Shown here: piece after piece, positions 54,186 through 63,917 of the stretch
How positions within the stretch are numbered: position 1 is the stretch's first letter
Layout of the letters: each line of letters opens with the position of its first letter
Source: Ruegeria sp. HKCCD7303
Lineage (GTDB): Bacteria; Pseudomonadota; Alphaproteobacteria; Rhodobacterales; Rhodobacteraceae
Direction: 5' to 3'
Assembly: GCF_013111185.1 (NCBI RefSeq)
Contig: NZ_WVRE01000001.1
Coordinates: 957,629 to 1,021,628, forward strand
Length of the DNA stretch: 64,000 nucleotides
Translations under genes and position numbers: made by a program
The notes under the pieces: model-generated
The model's input: the letters and a program-made list of their open reading frames with translations, nothing else
The model's database searches: none
Told to the model about the DNA's origin: nothing

Positions 54186-55649
54186 TCAGAGGAAGGCCGT
54201 TTCGTCAAACGAACGCAATTTCCGGCTGTGTAACCGCTCCAGCGGCATGCCGCGCAAGTGTTCCATCGCTTTTATTCCGATAGCCAGATGACGGCTGACC
54301 TGCGTGGTATAAAAGGATGAGGCCATACCTGGCAGCTTCAATTCGCCATGTAGCGGTTTGTCCGAAACGCACAGCAACGTGCCGTAGGGAACACGGAAGC
54401 GGTAGCCATTTGCAGCGATGGTGGCGCTTTCCATATCCAGCGCAATCGCCCGCGATTGGCTGAGGCGCTGGACCGGACCGGATTGATCGCGCAATTCCCA
54501 GTTGCGATTATCGACCGAGGCTACAGTGCCCGTCCGCATGATCCGCTTCAGTTCGTACCCTTCCAACTCTGTCACTTCGGCCACGGCGCGTTCCAGCGCT
54601 ACCTGGATCTCGGCCAAGGGTGGGATTGGAACCCAGACCGGCAGATCGTCATCCAGAACCTTGTCGTCGCGCAGATAGGCATGGGCAAGGACGAAATCCC
54701 CCAACGCCTGCGTGTTGCGCAGCCCGGCACAATGGCCGACCATTAACCAGGCGTGTGGGCGCAGCACCGCAATGTGGTCCGTTGCGGTTTTTGCATTCGA
54801 CGGACCAACACCGATATTCACCAACGTGATCCCCGAACCGTCTTCCCGCTTGAGGTGATAGGTCGGCATCTGCGGCAGTTTCAGCGGCTGTTCAATCGCT
54901 GCCTCTGGGTCCGTGATCTCGGCGTTTCCGGTCGAAACAAAGCTGGTATAGCCGCTGGCGGGATCTGCCAATTGCTCGCGGGCGTAGTTTTCGAATTCCG
55001 AGACATAGAACTGATAGTTCGTGAACAGCACGTGGTTCTGGAAATGGCTTGCATCGGTCGCTGTGTAATGCGCCAGACGAGCCAGCGAATAATCCACGCG
55101 CTGGGCGGTAAACAGCGACAGGGGTCCAACGACATCCTCGTGATCATGCACACCGTTGACGATGTCGTCGTTGGTTGTGCTCAGATCTGGTACATCAAAC
55201 ACGTCACGCAGGGTGAACGCGGCCGCTCCCTGATGTGGCACAACCAGATCAGAATTGTTCGCCACAGCAAAATGCACCGGGATGGGCGTTTCTGACGCCG
55301 CAATTGTCACCGGCTGGCCGTGGTTCTTGATCAACAAAGCAATCTGTTGTGTCAGGTAAGACCGGAAAAGATCGGGCCGTGTCACCGTGGTGGCATGGAC
55401 GCCGGGCTCTGAGACGTGACCAAAGCTCAGGCGGCTGTCGACCTGCGCGTAAGTGGACGTTTGAATGCGAATTTCCGGGTAATAGGCTCTGTATCGTGCG
55501 GACGGAGCACCTTCTTGCATCGCCTTGGAAAAGCTGTCGCACAGGAATTCCGTGGCTTGTGTGTAAAGCTCTTCCAAACGGGCAACGGCGGCTGCTGGAT
55601 CGGTGAATTGCTCTGGCGCTTGTGAGTCAGGGGTCAGAAGTGTCGTCAT
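54186..55649 (-). CDS. amn: AMP nucleosidase
   Basis: 487 residues. Amn hydrolyses AMP to adenine and ribose 5-phosphate. The N-terminal regulatory region includes YYPEIRIQTSTYAQVDSRLSFGHV; the C-terminal nucleoside-phosphorylase-like domain has LVNIGVGPSNAKTATDHIA, LMVGHCAGLRNTQALGDFVLA and ALDMESATIAANGYRFRVPYGTLL (the MES motif that binds the ribose). The ATG overlaps the ade stop by four bases, so AMP cleavage and adenine deamination are genetically tied. Confidence 0.94.
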   Translation of the reverse strand: MTTLLTPDSQAPEQFTDPAAAVARLEELYTQATEFLCDSFSKAMQEGAPSARYRAYYPEIRIQTSTYAQVDSRLSFGHVSEPGVHATTVTRPDLFRSYLTQQIALLIKNHGQPVTIAASETPIPVHFAVANNSDLVVPHQGAAAFTLRDVFDVPDLSTTNDDIVNGVHDHEDVVGPLSLFTAQRVDYSLARLAHYTATDASHFQNHVLFTNYQFYVSEFENYAREQLADPASGYTSFVSTGNAEITDPEAAIEQPLKLPQMPTYHLKREDGSGITLVNIGVGPSNAKTATDHIAVLRPHAWLMVGHCAGLRNTQALGDFVLAHAYLRDDKVLDDDLPVWVPIPPLAEIQVALERAVAEVTELEGYELKRIMRTGTVASVDNRNWELRDQSGPVQRLSQSRAIALDMESATIAANGYRFRVPYGTLLCVSDKPLHGELKLPGMASSFYTTQVSRHLAIGIKAMEHLRGMPLERLHSRKLRSFDETAFL

Positions 55650-57448
55650 GCCAAAGGTTCCAAAAGGTCGATTTTTTCGAAAGTGCGCACGTCTACCAAC
55701 CCCAGATCCGATATTCTGAGTTCAGGGATCACGACCAGCGCCAGCAGAGAGTGCTGCATATACGCGTTGTTCAGATGACAGCCGCAGTCCTGCATGGCTT
55801 GCACCATCTCATCGGCTTTGGCTGCGACCTCGGCGGCGGGGCTGTCGGACATCAGGCCAGCAATGGGCAATTCGACCAGCGCCAGTTCCTGCCCGTCGCG
55901 GAAAATGGTAATGCCGCCACCCACTTCGGCCAGTCGGTTGGCTGCCAGTGCCATCTGTTCCTTATCCGTGCCTACGACAATCATATGATGACTGTCATGC
56001 GCCACGGTCGAGGCCATGGCCATCTTGCCCTGATATCCAAAGCCCGAGACAAACGCATTGGTCACTCCACCCGTCGCCCGATGCCGTTCGACTAGAGCGA
56101 TTTGGCAAACATCACCTTCGCCCTCGACCAGCCCGCCAATGATTGGCAGTTCGGCCTTCAGCGCCTTTGTCGGGGCTTGGTTTTCAACTACGCCGATGAC
56201 ATTGGCCCGTACCCGGTTCGCACCGGCCGGTGCCTTGATCTCAAAATCGGCCGAGCTTAGCGCATGGCCCAAATGAACAGTGTTGCGCGCTTTTTGGGGC
56301 CAGTTCAAATGCGGACAATCGACCTGAATTACTCCGTTTTCCGCGACCACTTTCCCACGGGCGATCACTGTCTCGATCGGCAGGCTCGTCAGGTCCGAGC
56401 TGAGAATGATATCCGCCCTCCGTCCTGGCGTGACGGATCCGATTTCGCGTTCCAGCCCGAAATGCGTGGCTGTATTGATTGTCGCCATTTGCAAGGCGAT
56501 CAGAGGCTCACATCCACAAGCAATCGCATGGCGCACTACGCGGTTCATATGTCCGTCATTCACCAACGTGCCCGAGTGGCAGTCATCGGTACACAGAATG
56601 AAGTTGCGCGGGTCCAACCCTTTCTCGGTCACGGCGGTGATTTGGCTTTCGACATCATACCAGGCCGAGCCCAAGCGCATCATCGACCGCATTCCTTGTC
56701 GAACCCGAGCAATGGCGTCGGCTTCGCATGTGCCCTCGTGATCGTCCGCTGGCCCACCGGCCACATAAGCTGCAAAATTAGACCCTAAATCAGGCGAAGC
56801 GTAATGCCCGCCCACGGTTTTGCCAGCACGTTGTGTGGCTGCAATCTCGGCCAGCATCTTGGGATCGCCGTGGATTACGCCCGGAAAATTCATCATCTCA
56901 CCCAGCCCAATGATGCCTGGCCAACTCATGGCTTCTGTCACATCTTCGGGCGTGATTTCATAACCGGTGGTTTCCAGCCCCGGCGCAGATGGCGCACAAG
57001 ACGGCATTTGGGTAAAGATATTGACCGGTTGCATCATCGCTTCGTCATGCATCATGCGCACACCTTCAAGACCAAGCACATTGGCGATCTCATGCGGGTC
57101 GGTGAACATGCTGGTCGTACCGTGCGGGATGACCGCACGGGCGAATTCGGCCGGGGTGAGCATGCCAGATTCGATATGCATATGCGCGTCGCACAGGCCG
57201 GGCAAAATATAGCGCTCGCGCGCGTCTATGATCTGTGTGTTCGGTCCGATGCAATGCGAGGCGTCAGGTCCCACAAAAGCAATCCGTCCTTCTGCAATCG
57301 CAACGGAATGATCCGGCAGTAACTCGCGGCTGTGTACGTTTACCCAAACACCGCCCTGAATGATCGTGTCTGCAGGCGCGCGTCCGGCCGCGACTTCGAT
57401 CAACTTGGGGGCGACATCGGGCCAACTTGGGAAAGGTGTGTATTCCAT
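55646..57448 (-). CDS. ade: Adenine deaminase
   Basis: 600 residues. It deaminates adenine to hypoxanthine with a di-metal centre, acting directly after AMP nucleosidase in the same operon. The amidohydrolase metal site is in LPGLCDAHMHIESGML, with further ligands in IPHGTTSMFTDPHEIANVLG and the CTDDCHSGTLVNDGHMNRVV stretch; GRRADIILSSDL marks the second half. The length and C-terminal domain (PIAGLMSDSPAAEVAAKADE) match Ade (COG1001) rather than adenosine deaminase. Confidence 0.95.
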   Translation of the reverse strand: MEYTPFPSWPDVAPKLIEVAAGRAPADTIIQGGVWVNVHSRELLPDHSVAIAEGRIAFVGPDASHCIGPNTQIIDARERYILPGLCDAHMHIESGMLTPAEFARAVIPHGTTSMFTDPHEIANVLGLEGVRMMHDEAMMQPVNIFTQMPSCAPSAPGLETTGYEITPEDVTEAMSWPGIIGLGEMMNFPGVIHGDPKMLAEIAATQRAGKTVGGHYASPDLGSNFAAYVAGGPADDHEGTCEADAIARVRQGMRSMMRLGSAWYDVESQITAVTEKGLDPRNFILCTDDCHSGTLVNDGHMNRVVRHAIACGCEPLIALQMATINTATHFGLEREIGSVTPGRRADIILSSDLTSLPIETVIARGKVVAENGVIQVDCPHLNWPQKARNTVHLGHALSSADFEIKAPAGANRVRANVIGVVENQAPTKALKAELPIIGGLVEGEGDVCQIALVERHRATGGVTNAFVSGFGYQGKMAMASTVAHDSHHMIVVGTDKEQMALAANRLAEVGGGITIFRDGQELALVELPIAGLMSDSPAAEVAAKADEMVQAMQDCGCHLNNAYMQHSLLALVVIPELRISDLGLVDVRTFEKIDLLEPLA

Positions 57449-57612
57449 GGCTCAACTTTCACGAATGCGCGAGCGGGTGCAACCCCGGTTCTGCGTCGTC
57501 ACAAATAGATCATAGATTCCTGTTTGGCCTCCATCCACTTGCAGCCAACTCGTGCTGCCCGACCATCGGACAGGTGCGCAATGGCCTTGGGCAACGGCGG
57601 GAGCTTACCGGA

Positions 57613-58488
57613 TTACGTTGTTGACCCAATTTCGCGCCGAATCCAATTCGCAAAAGCCACTGCACCGGGCGTGTCCTCGGCCTGCGGGGATAGCAGCAAA
57701 TAATATGCCTCGGGCATTGGTGCGCGATGTTCGAATGGCGCGACAAGCTGCCCGCGTTCGATCAGGTGTTGTGCAATGGCGTCGTGCGCCAGGCACAGGC
57801 CCCCGCCTGCCGTGACTGCAGAAAGGCAAACCAGATAGGTTGTTGCATAGGTAATCGATGGATTGCCCCATGTTAGACCCTGCTCCTCTGCCCAGCTTGA
57901 CCAATTGGACAGCAGATTGGAGCAATCAAACAATGGCTTCTCCTGAAGATCGTCCAGACTCACCTGATACCCCGGGGCACAGACCGGATAATAGTGTTCA
58001 GTGCGCAGCATTTCAGTCCGGGTGGTGTCCGACGGGCGCAACGAAAAGCGAATCTCAACCGCGGCACCTTCGGCCATCTCTCGCGGTTCCCAGAGTTCGG
58101 TGAAGATATTTAATTGTACATCGGGATGCTCGGCCTGAAACATCGGCAGGCGCGGGGCCAGCCAATTGACGGCAAAGCTGATGTTGCACTGCACCTGAAC
58201 GGCGTTTGGTTGCGCACCGGTGACAGCCTGTGTGCCGCGCATCAGAGTTCGAAACGCTTCTCGGACCACTGGCAAATAGGTGATTCCGGCCTCGGTCAGT
58301 TCTAACGCCTTGGGGCGGCGCAGGAATAGGGGCTGACCCAGATGGCCTTCCAGCGATTTGATCTGTTGGCTGACGGCGCTTTGGGTCATGTTTAGGTCCC
58401 GAGCCGCGCCAGTGAATGACAAATGACGCGCTGCGGCCTCAAACGTACGCAGCCAGCCCAGCGGAGGCAGCTTATTCTGCATCGACAT
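57613..58488 (-). CDS. LysR-family regulator, GcvA-like
   Basis: 291 residues from the ATG at 58486-58488 (a second ATG two codons later has the better-spaced GGGA). The winged helix-turn-helix is LRTFEAAARHLSFTGAARDLNM then TQSAVSQQIKSLEGHLGQPLF, the GcvA/AmpR style. The effector domain runs from residue 90 (VQVQCNISFAVNWLAPRLP). It is divergent from the class II aldolase gene, and a perfect T-N11-A dyad lies nine bases before its own start, so it should control both itself and the aldolase/hydroxylase pair. The inducer is unknown. Confidence 0.9.
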   Translation of the reverse strand: MSMQNKLPPLGWLRTFEAAARHLSFTGAARDLNMTQSAVSQQIKSLEGHLGQPLFLRRPKALELTEAGITYLPVVREAFRTLMRGTQAVTGAQPNAVQVQCNISFAVNWLAPRLPMFQAEHPDVQLNIFTELWEPREMAEGAAVEIRFSLRPSDTTRTEMLRTEHYYPVCAPGYQVSLDDLQEKPLFDCSNLLSNWSSWAEEQGLTWGNPSITYATTYLVCLSAVTAGGGLCLAHDAIAQHLIERGQLVAPFEHRAPMPEAYYLLLSPQAEDTPGAVAFANWIRREIGSTT

Positions 58489-58496
58489 AATCCCGG

Positions 58497-58513
58497 CATT
58501 AGTTTTGCTAATG
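58497..58513. promoter_or_regulatory. LysR-type operator (ATTAG-N5-CTAAT dyad)
   Basis: CATTAGTTTTGCTAATG is a perfect palindrome with 6-bp arms around TTTTG. It satisfies the LysR T-N11-A rule (T at 58499, A at 58511) and contains CTAAT, the element bound by GcvA/AmpR-type regulators. It lies between the divergent LysR and aldolase genes, 84 bases before the aldolase ATG. Confidence 0.8.
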
Positions 58514-58596
58514 GGATAGTGTTGTTTTTTTCGTTGGTCAAACGGGCAGACCAAATGCAGGCTTTACAAAAGGTCAGCCGCAATAGGAGCCCACGC

Positions 58597-59352
58597 ATGA
58601 GTGTTACCAACCTTCGCCCCAATATCGACCACTGGTCCGAACGCGTGGATATGGCTGCCGCGTTCCGCTGGACTGCGCGGTTGAATATGCATGAGGCTGT
58701 CGCCAATCATTTCAGCCTTGCTGTGAACGATGACGGCACGCAGTTCCTGATGAACCCCAACCAGGCGCATTTCTCGCGCATCCGCGCGTCGGACTTGCTG
58801 CTGTTGGATGCCAATGACCCCGAGGTGATGTCTCAACCTGGCGCGCCGGATCCCACGGCATGGGGATTGCATGGGTCAATCCATCGCCACTGTCCGCACG
58901 CGCGTTGCGTCATGCACGTGCATTCGATCTTTGCGACAGTTCTGGCCTCGTTGGCCGACAGCACTTTGCCACCGATCGATCAGAACACCGCAACGTTCTA
59001 CAATCGCTATGTGATTGACCAAGAGTTTGGTGGGCTGGCCTTCGAAAATGAAGGTGAACGCTGTGCTGGAATGCTGACGGACCCAAAGAAAAAGGTCATG
59101 ATCATGGGCAACCATGGCGTTTTGATCATCGGTAGTGACCCCGCAGATACCTTCAACAGGTTGTACTACTTCGAACGCGCCGCCGAGACGTATATTCGCG
59201 CGTTGCAAACGGGCCTGCCCCTGCGTGTGTTGTCGGATGAGATTGCCGAGAAAACCGCAAAAGAGCTGGACGACTACCCCGATCAGGCCGAAGCCCATCT
59301 GCGTGAGATAAAGGCGATTCTCGACACAGAGGGCTCGGACTACGCATCCTAA
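58597..59352 (+). CDS. Class II aldolase/adducin family protein
   Basis: 251 residues from the ATG at 58597 (GGAG eight bases upstream). The zinc site of the fuculose-phosphate-aldolase fold is seen as HCPHARCVMHVHSIF with H107 and H109, and a later His in IMGNHGVLIIG; the N-terminal region includes RLNMHEAVANHFSL. Such proteins are aldolases, epimerases, decarboxylases or non-catalytic scaffolds, and the substrate cannot be read. It is the first gene of a two-gene unit with the membrane hydroxylase, 23 bases apart, under likely control of the divergent LysR protein. Confidence 0.88.
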   Translation: MSVTNLRPNIDHWSERVDMAAAFRWTARLNMHEAVANHFSLAVNDDGTQFLMNPNQAHFSRIRASDLLLLDANDPEVMSQPGAPDPTAWGLHGSIHRHCPHARCVMHVHSIFATVLASLADSTLPPIDQNTATFYNRYVIDQEFGGLAFENEGERCAGMLTDPKKKVMIMGNHGVLIIGSDPADTFNRLYYFERAAETYIRALQTGLPLRVLSDEIAEKTAKELDDYPDQAEAHLREIKAILDTEGSDYAS

Positions 59353-59375
59353 CCGCCAATTCTTCAGAGAGCCTC

Positions 59376-60365
59376 ATGACAGATATCGCCCCGGATCCCG
59401 AAACCACCCGCTGGCACTATCATCCCGAAGGCCCCGTAGGTCTGAACCCTCTGTTCAGCTGGCCACCGCGCCCTGCGGCTGTGCTGAAATGGTACACTGG
59501 CGCGTGGTTACAGATCACGTCCCTGACCTTGTGCATGGTCCTGGCGGTAACGGCCTATGCCTTCTTTTTCCCCGAATTAGAGACGATGAAGAGCTTCGCG
59601 CCCGGTTGGATGTTTCGGATCTGGCTGTTGAACATGGTGCCGCAAATCCTGGTCGCCGGTGCGCTACACTGGTGGCTTTACATGCGCAAAGGGCAGGGCA
59701 TGTATAAAAAGTTCGACCGCCGGGATCTGACGCGGAACAACGGCGTGTTTACCTTCCGCAATCAGGTTTGGGACAATATCTGGTGGACGCTGGGCAGCGC
59801 CATGACAGTGGCAACCGTTTACCAGTGGATCATCTACTGGGCGATGGCCAATGGTTGGGCACCAACGATCACCTGGGCTGAAGCTCCGGTTTGGTTTGTC
59901 GTCTGGATGATGTTCATCCCCATGTGGTCTGGCTTGCACTTTTACTGGATACACCGGTTGGAGCATCACCCAAAGCTCTACAAACACGTCCACGCCGTTC
60001 ATCACCGTAATGTAAACGTTGGACCATGGTCTGGCATTTCGAACCACTGGTATGAAAACCTGCTGTATTTCACCACCTACTTCATCCACCTGATTGTGCC
60101 GTCTCATCCGCTGCATCTGTTGTTTCACAGCTCTTTCCAACAGATCAGCCCGGTTCTGTCGCATTCAGGGTTCGAAAAACTGAAGGCAGGAGAGACCGAC
60201 GCTGCGCGGGCCGGGGATTTCTTCCACCAGCTTCATCACCGGTATTTCGAGTGCAACTACGGCACGTCCGAAATCCCGTTTGATAAGTGGTTCGGCACCT
60301 ACCACGATGGATCGGCTGAGGCGACGACACGTACGCGCGCTTATAAAAAGCAGATGTATACTTGA
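59376..60365 (+). CDS. Sterol desaturase/fatty acid hydroxylase-family membrane protein
   Basis: 329 residues with about four TM segments (for example ITSLTLCMVLAVTAYAFFF near residue 45). The di-iron histidine boxes are present in order: HFYWIHRLEHH, then HVHAVHHRNV and, near residue 285, FHQLHHRYFECNYG. Members use O2 to hydroxylate or desaturate lipids, sterols or carotenoid-like substrates. Here the natural substrate is unknown; the pairing with an aldolase-family gene and LysR regulator suggests an inducible catabolic or lipid-modifying step. Confidence 0.88.
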   Translation: MTDIAPDPETTRWHYHPEGPVGLNPLFSWPPRPAAVLKWYTGAWLQITSLTLCMVLAVTAYAFFFPELETMKSFAPGWMFRIWLLNMVPQILVAGALHWWLYMRKGQGMYKKFDRRDLTRNNGVFTFRNQVWDNIWWTLGSAMTVATVYQWIIYWAMANGWAPTITWAEAPVWFVVWMMFIPMWSGLHFYWIHRLEHHPKLYKHVHAVHHRNVNVGPWSGISNHWYENLLYFTTYFIHLIVPSHPLHLLFHSSFQQISPVLSHSGFEKLKAGETDAARAGDFFHQLHHRYFECNYGTSEIPFDKWFGTYHDGSAEATTRTRAYKKQMYT

Positions 60366-60389
60366 TTGGGCCGATTTAATCGCCTTGGG

Positions 60390-61022
60390 TTAAACCCGTT
60401 CGAACAAGGCAACAAATGCCCTATCGTCCTTGTTCGGACCGGCGGCAAGATCGCCATAAATACGAACCTCGGGCAGGGTCAGATTTCGAATCTGACCTTG
60501 TTCCAATTGGCGCAGCATGTCTGTGAAACCCAGCTTTTCGAAATGACGGGCATTGATCGAAATGGCAAACTGCGCGCCGGGCCGTGCGATACGCAACAGC
60601 GCGGGAAAGACCTCGGGGCCAAGATGACCATGGGTGAAGGTCCCGGATGAGACGACGCCGGAATAGCTTTCGCGCGGTACCGGGATACCTTGGGTCACGT
60701 CTGCTTCGATCGCGTCGCGGTAGATATCCTTGCGCATGGCCTGATCCAGCATTTCCGTGCTCATATCAGTTGCGTCTATCGGCCCGACGCCCAGCCCGGA
60801 CAACACAGCGCCGCAAAGGCCTGTGCCTGCGCCGACGTCCAGAACCGGGCCTTGACCGCCAGCACGCACAAATGCCCGCGCCGTGTGGGTGTGCAGCAAG
60901 TAGTCTTCGCGCGCGGCGAAGCTGTCATCATAATCCCCAGCCCATTCCGCATAGAGGCGTTTGTGTTCATCAGGTGAGTTCAGCGTATAGGCCGAATGCA
61001 AATCGGGTTTCTTGTCGCTCAT
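60390..61022 (-). CDS. SAM-dependent methyltransferase
   Basis: 210 residues from the ATG at 61020-61022; a GTG 23 codons upstream is possible but the family begins near MSDKKPDLHSAY. Motif I is VLDVGAGTGLCGAVLSGLG, followed by IDATDMSTEMLDQAMR and GVVSSGTFTHGHLGPEVFP. The class I Rossmann fold is clear. It resembles a set of small methyltransferases common in roseobacters (SAYALxTPxExRRLYAxWA opening) whose acceptor is unknown. It converges on the desaturase gene and is divergent from the epimerase-like gene. Confidence 0.88.
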   Translation of the reverse strand: MSDKKPDLHSAYTLNSPDEHKRLYAEWAGDYDDSFAAREDYLLHTHTARAFVRAGGQGPVLDVGAGTGLCGAVLSGLGVGPIDATDMSTEMLDQAMRKDIYRDAIEADVTQGIPVPRESYSGVVSSGTFTHGHLGPEVFPALLRIARPGAQFAISINARHFEKLGFTDMLRQLEQGQIRNLTLPEVRIYGDLAAGPNKDDRAFVALFERV

Positions 61023-61110
61023 ACCCAACAGAAAGCCGCATCCAAAGATTCGATTCAAGTGCGTCCATGCAGCGCTTGCATCCCGGATCACTGAGGCCCA
61101 TCAAAGGGGC

Positions 61111-61956
61111 ATGACTCAGACGCTTTTTTCATTTGGCCATGGTTATTCCGCACAGGCCCTGTCCCGACATATTGCTCCGAAAGGCTGGCGCATTCTTGGC
61201 ACCACACGTGACAGCGAGGGTATGGAAGCCATCCGTGACTCGGGTGCAGAGCCGTTGGTCTGGCCAGGACAGGAACCGAACCTGGATGGGGTGACGCATC
61301 TGCTGATTTCGACCGCCCCGAATGCAGAGGGTGATCCGGTCTTGGCGGCGCTGGGTGATGAAATCGCCCGCCGCGCGGCTCAATTCACATGGGTTGGATA
61401 TTTGTCGACAACTGCCGTCTATGGCGATCATCAGGGTGGATGGGTTGACGAAGATACGCCTCTGGCACCAACGGCCAAACGCGGCAAATGGCGCATGCTG
61501 GCCGAGCAGCAATGGTCGTCCATTCCCGACCTACCCATCCATATCTTCCGGCTGGCGGGAATCTATGGGCCGGGCCGGGGTCCATTTTCCAAGCTCAAAC
61601 GCGGCGGGTTGCGGCGTATCATCAAGCCGGGGCAGGTGTTTTCGCGCATTCACGTGGAGGACATCGCGCAAATCCTCGACGCCTCGATGACCAACTCCAA
61701 CCCGGGTCGCGTCTACAATGTATGTGACGATGAACCCGTCCCGCCACAGGACGTCATTGGTTACGCTGCTGAGCTACAAGGTCTTCCCCTTCCGCCGGCG
61801 GTATCCTATGAAGAGGCCGACCTGACGCCAATGGCGCGCAGCTTCTATAATGAAAACAAGCGTGTGCGTAACAGTCGGATCAAGGACGAGCTAGGCGTGA
61901 CTTTGATCTATCCCAATTACAGGGTCGGGTTAGACGCCTTGATGAAAGGCCAGTAG
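61111..61956 (+). CDS. NAD(P)-dependent epimerase-like protein (YeeZ-type)
   Basis: 281 residues from the ATG at 61111. The Rossmann start is LFSFGHGYSAQALSRHI (a GxGxxA variant), followed by LLISTAPNAEGDPVL, WVGYLSTTAVYGDHQGGWVDE and RVYNVCDDEPVPPQDVIGYAA. It matches the YeeZ-type extended SDR group; these lack a settled reaction and some may have lost the catalytic Tyr-Lys pair. It ends five bases before the convergent GMC gene. Confidence 0.85.
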   Translation: MTQTLFSFGHGYSAQALSRHIAPKGWRILGTTRDSEGMEAIRDSGAEPLVWPGQEPNLDGVTHLLISTAPNAEGDPVLAALGDEIARRAAQFTWVGYLSTTAVYGDHQGGWVDEDTPLAPTAKRGKWRMLAEQQWSSIPDLPIHIFRLAGIYGPGRGPFSKLKRGGLRRIIKPGQVFSRIHVEDIAQILDASMTNSNPGRVYNVCDDEPVPPQDVIGYAAELQGLPLPPAVSYEEADLTPMARSFYNENKRVRNSRIKDELGVTLIYPNYRVGLDALMKGQ

Positions 61957-61960
61957 CACC

Positions 61961-63580
61961 TTAACCCGCTGCTGACCTGATCATGTCCGCTGCTTTTTCC
62001 GCAATCATGATGGTCGGCGCATTTGTATTTCCGGATACCAGCTTTGGCATGATTGACGCATCGACAACACGAAGCCCCTCCAACCCGTGCACACGCAGTT
62101 GGGGATCCACAACTGCCATCGGATCGCGCCCCATTTTGCAGGTGCCGACCGGGTGATAGATCGTATCGGCGCGGGCGCGGATGTGTTTTTCCCAATCGGC
62201 ATCCGTCTGGGCGGTGTCCGTTCCGAACATCTCTTTGTGTCGGTATTTTGCCAAAGCAGGCGCTTCAAGGATATCCCGAGTCATCCGCGCCCCTTTGATC
62301 ATAGTTTCAAGATCCCGCGCGTCGGATAGAAAAGCGGGATCAATGGCCGGTGTGTCCATTGGGTCGGCGCTGCGCAGCCCAACTGCCCCCCGGCTGTCCG
62401 GGCGCAATTTGCAGACATGACAACCATACCCGTATCCGTAGTGCAGTTTGCGTGCATGATCATCGACCATTGCGATTGTGAAATGTAGCTGGATATCGGG
62501 GCGTTCCAGATCAGGGCTGGTTTTCAGAAAGGCTGCCCCTTCGGCAAAGGGTGTGGCGGCCATGGAAGCGCCGGTCTTGTACCATCGCTGGATATGCCCA
62601 AGAAGCCGAACAGCCCCAACCGGACCAATACCAAATGTGTTTGTGTCTTTGGTGCGGTATGTCAGGGTGAAATCCAAATGGTCTTGAAGGTTTTGCCCAA
62701 CACCAGGCAATTCATGACGTATGGCTATTCCATGGGGGTTCAGATCTGAGCCAGCACCTATGCCCGAAAGTTGCAAAAGTTGCGGCGATTTTAGCGCGCC
62801 CGCACACAGCAGAACTTCGCGTGTGGCCTTTACGCTGATGTCCGCACCTTTGCCCTTGGTCCGGTAGGTTACACCACTGGCGCGTTTTCCTTCAAATGTC
62901 AGCTCTTTGACAACGGCATGTGTGATGACGGTCAGGTTTGGACGGTCCATTGCCGGAATCAAGAATGCCGACGCGGCAGAGCAACGCTCACCATTCTTTG
63001 CTGGGCCGTGGAACTGCGTGACCTGATACAGACCAACACCTTCATTATCGCCCCGATTGAAATCGCTTGTTCTGCGGTGTTGCAGTTGCCCAGCGGCTTC
63101 GACAAAGGCGCGGGTGATCGGGCGGGGTTCTTTTTGATGAGACACGTGCAGCGGTCCGCAGCCGCCATGCATATCATCTGCGCCCTGCTCATTGTTCTCG
63201 GAACGCTTGAAGTATGGAAGAACATCGTTCCAGGCCCATCCTTCGCAGCCCATATCGGCCCAATCATCGTAATCCTGCCGCTGACCCCTGACATAAAGCA
63301 TCGCATTGATGGCGCTGGAACCTCCCAACGTTTTTCCACGCGGTTGATAGCCTTTGCGCCCATTCAAACCTGTCTGGGGAACAGTCTCAAAGGCCCAGTT
63401 GTGGATGCGTGGTCGACCTGGCAAAGTTGCGACAGCCGCAGACGGCATCCGCACGACCACATCATCGCCGCTACCACCAGCCTCCAGCAAGCACACGCGA
63501 GTTGCAGGGTCTTCGCTCAGACGGTTTGCAAGAACGCAGCCCGCTGAACCTCCGCCAACGATGACATAGTCGAATTGCAT
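61961..63580 (-). CDS. GMC-family oxidoreductase (choline dehydrogenase-like)
   Basis: 539 residues from the ATG at 63578-63580 (GGAG seven bases upstream). FAD binding is [20 protein letters not shown] at residues 3-22; GMC signature one is [19 protein letters not shown] and signature two [19 protein letters not shown]. The active-site His is in [13 protein letters not shown], with the second in [17 protein letters not shown]. It oxidises an alcohol to aldehyde; choline is only one option, and no betaine genes are nearby, so another alcohol is likely. It converges on the epimerase-like gene. Confidence 0.92.
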   Translation of the reverse strand: MQFDYVIVGGGSAGCVLANRLSEDPATRVCLLEAGGSGDDVVVRMPSAAVATLPGRPRIHNWAFETVPQTGLNGRKGYQPRGKTLGGSSAINAMLYVRGQRQDYDDWADMGCEGWAWNDVLPYFKRSENNEQGADDMHGGCGPLHVSHQKEPRPITRAFVEAAGQLQHRRTSDFNRGDNEGVGLYQVTQFHGPAKNGERCSAASAFLIPAMDRPNLTVITHAVVKELTFEGKRASGVTYRTKGKGADISVKATREVLLCAGALKSPQLLQLSGIGAGSDLNPHGIAIRHELPGVGQNLQDHLDFTLTYRTKDTNTFGIGPVGAVRLLGHIQRWYKTGASMAATPFAEGAAFLKTSPDLERPDIQLHFTIAMVDDHARKLHYGYGYGCHVCKLRPDSRGAVGLRSADPMDTPAIDPAFLSDARDLETMIKGARMTRDILEAPALAKYRHKEMFGTDTAQTDADWEKHIRARADTIYHPVGTCKMGRDPMAVVDPQLRVHGLEGLRVVDASIMPKLVSGNTNAPTIMIAEKAADMIRSAAG

Positions 63581-63917
63581 GTTGAGCTCCGCGCCTTGTT
63601 CCGCCGTGACCAGCTTGTTTTCGAAACTCTGCTGCATTTAAGTCAAAATTCAATTGTGACCTCAAGTCAGGGCACGCGGTAAATGAAGGGCGGGGTGAAA
63701 AGCTGGCCTGTCGCGCATGACGTTCAGGTAATTTGGTATGCTCTTCCCTGAGTCCTTGGCCACGATTCCGTCTTCTGACTGCGCCTTGCCCCAATTGGAT
63801 AGGCAGACAGTGTCCTCAAAGCAGTAGTAAAAGCTGCATGTCACCACATATCTATTTGTTATTATTGCGTTTTTGTAGAAAAATTCGTGAATCGTGAAGT
63901 TTTTTCAAAATGGGGGT
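63581..63917. other. Intergenic stretch upstream of the right-edge promoter
   Basis: No supportable gene. A 61-codon minus-strand frame (63662-63847) has no family resemblance or ribosome-binding site. The last 80 bases (about 63838-63917) are markedly AT-rich, with several A and T runs, as expected for an UP element. Confidence 0.6.

Noticed and set aside
61961..63580. GMC gene as betA of a choline-to-betaine pathway
   Set aside because: No betB, betI or betaine transport genes are next to it, and many GMC paralogues share these motifs.
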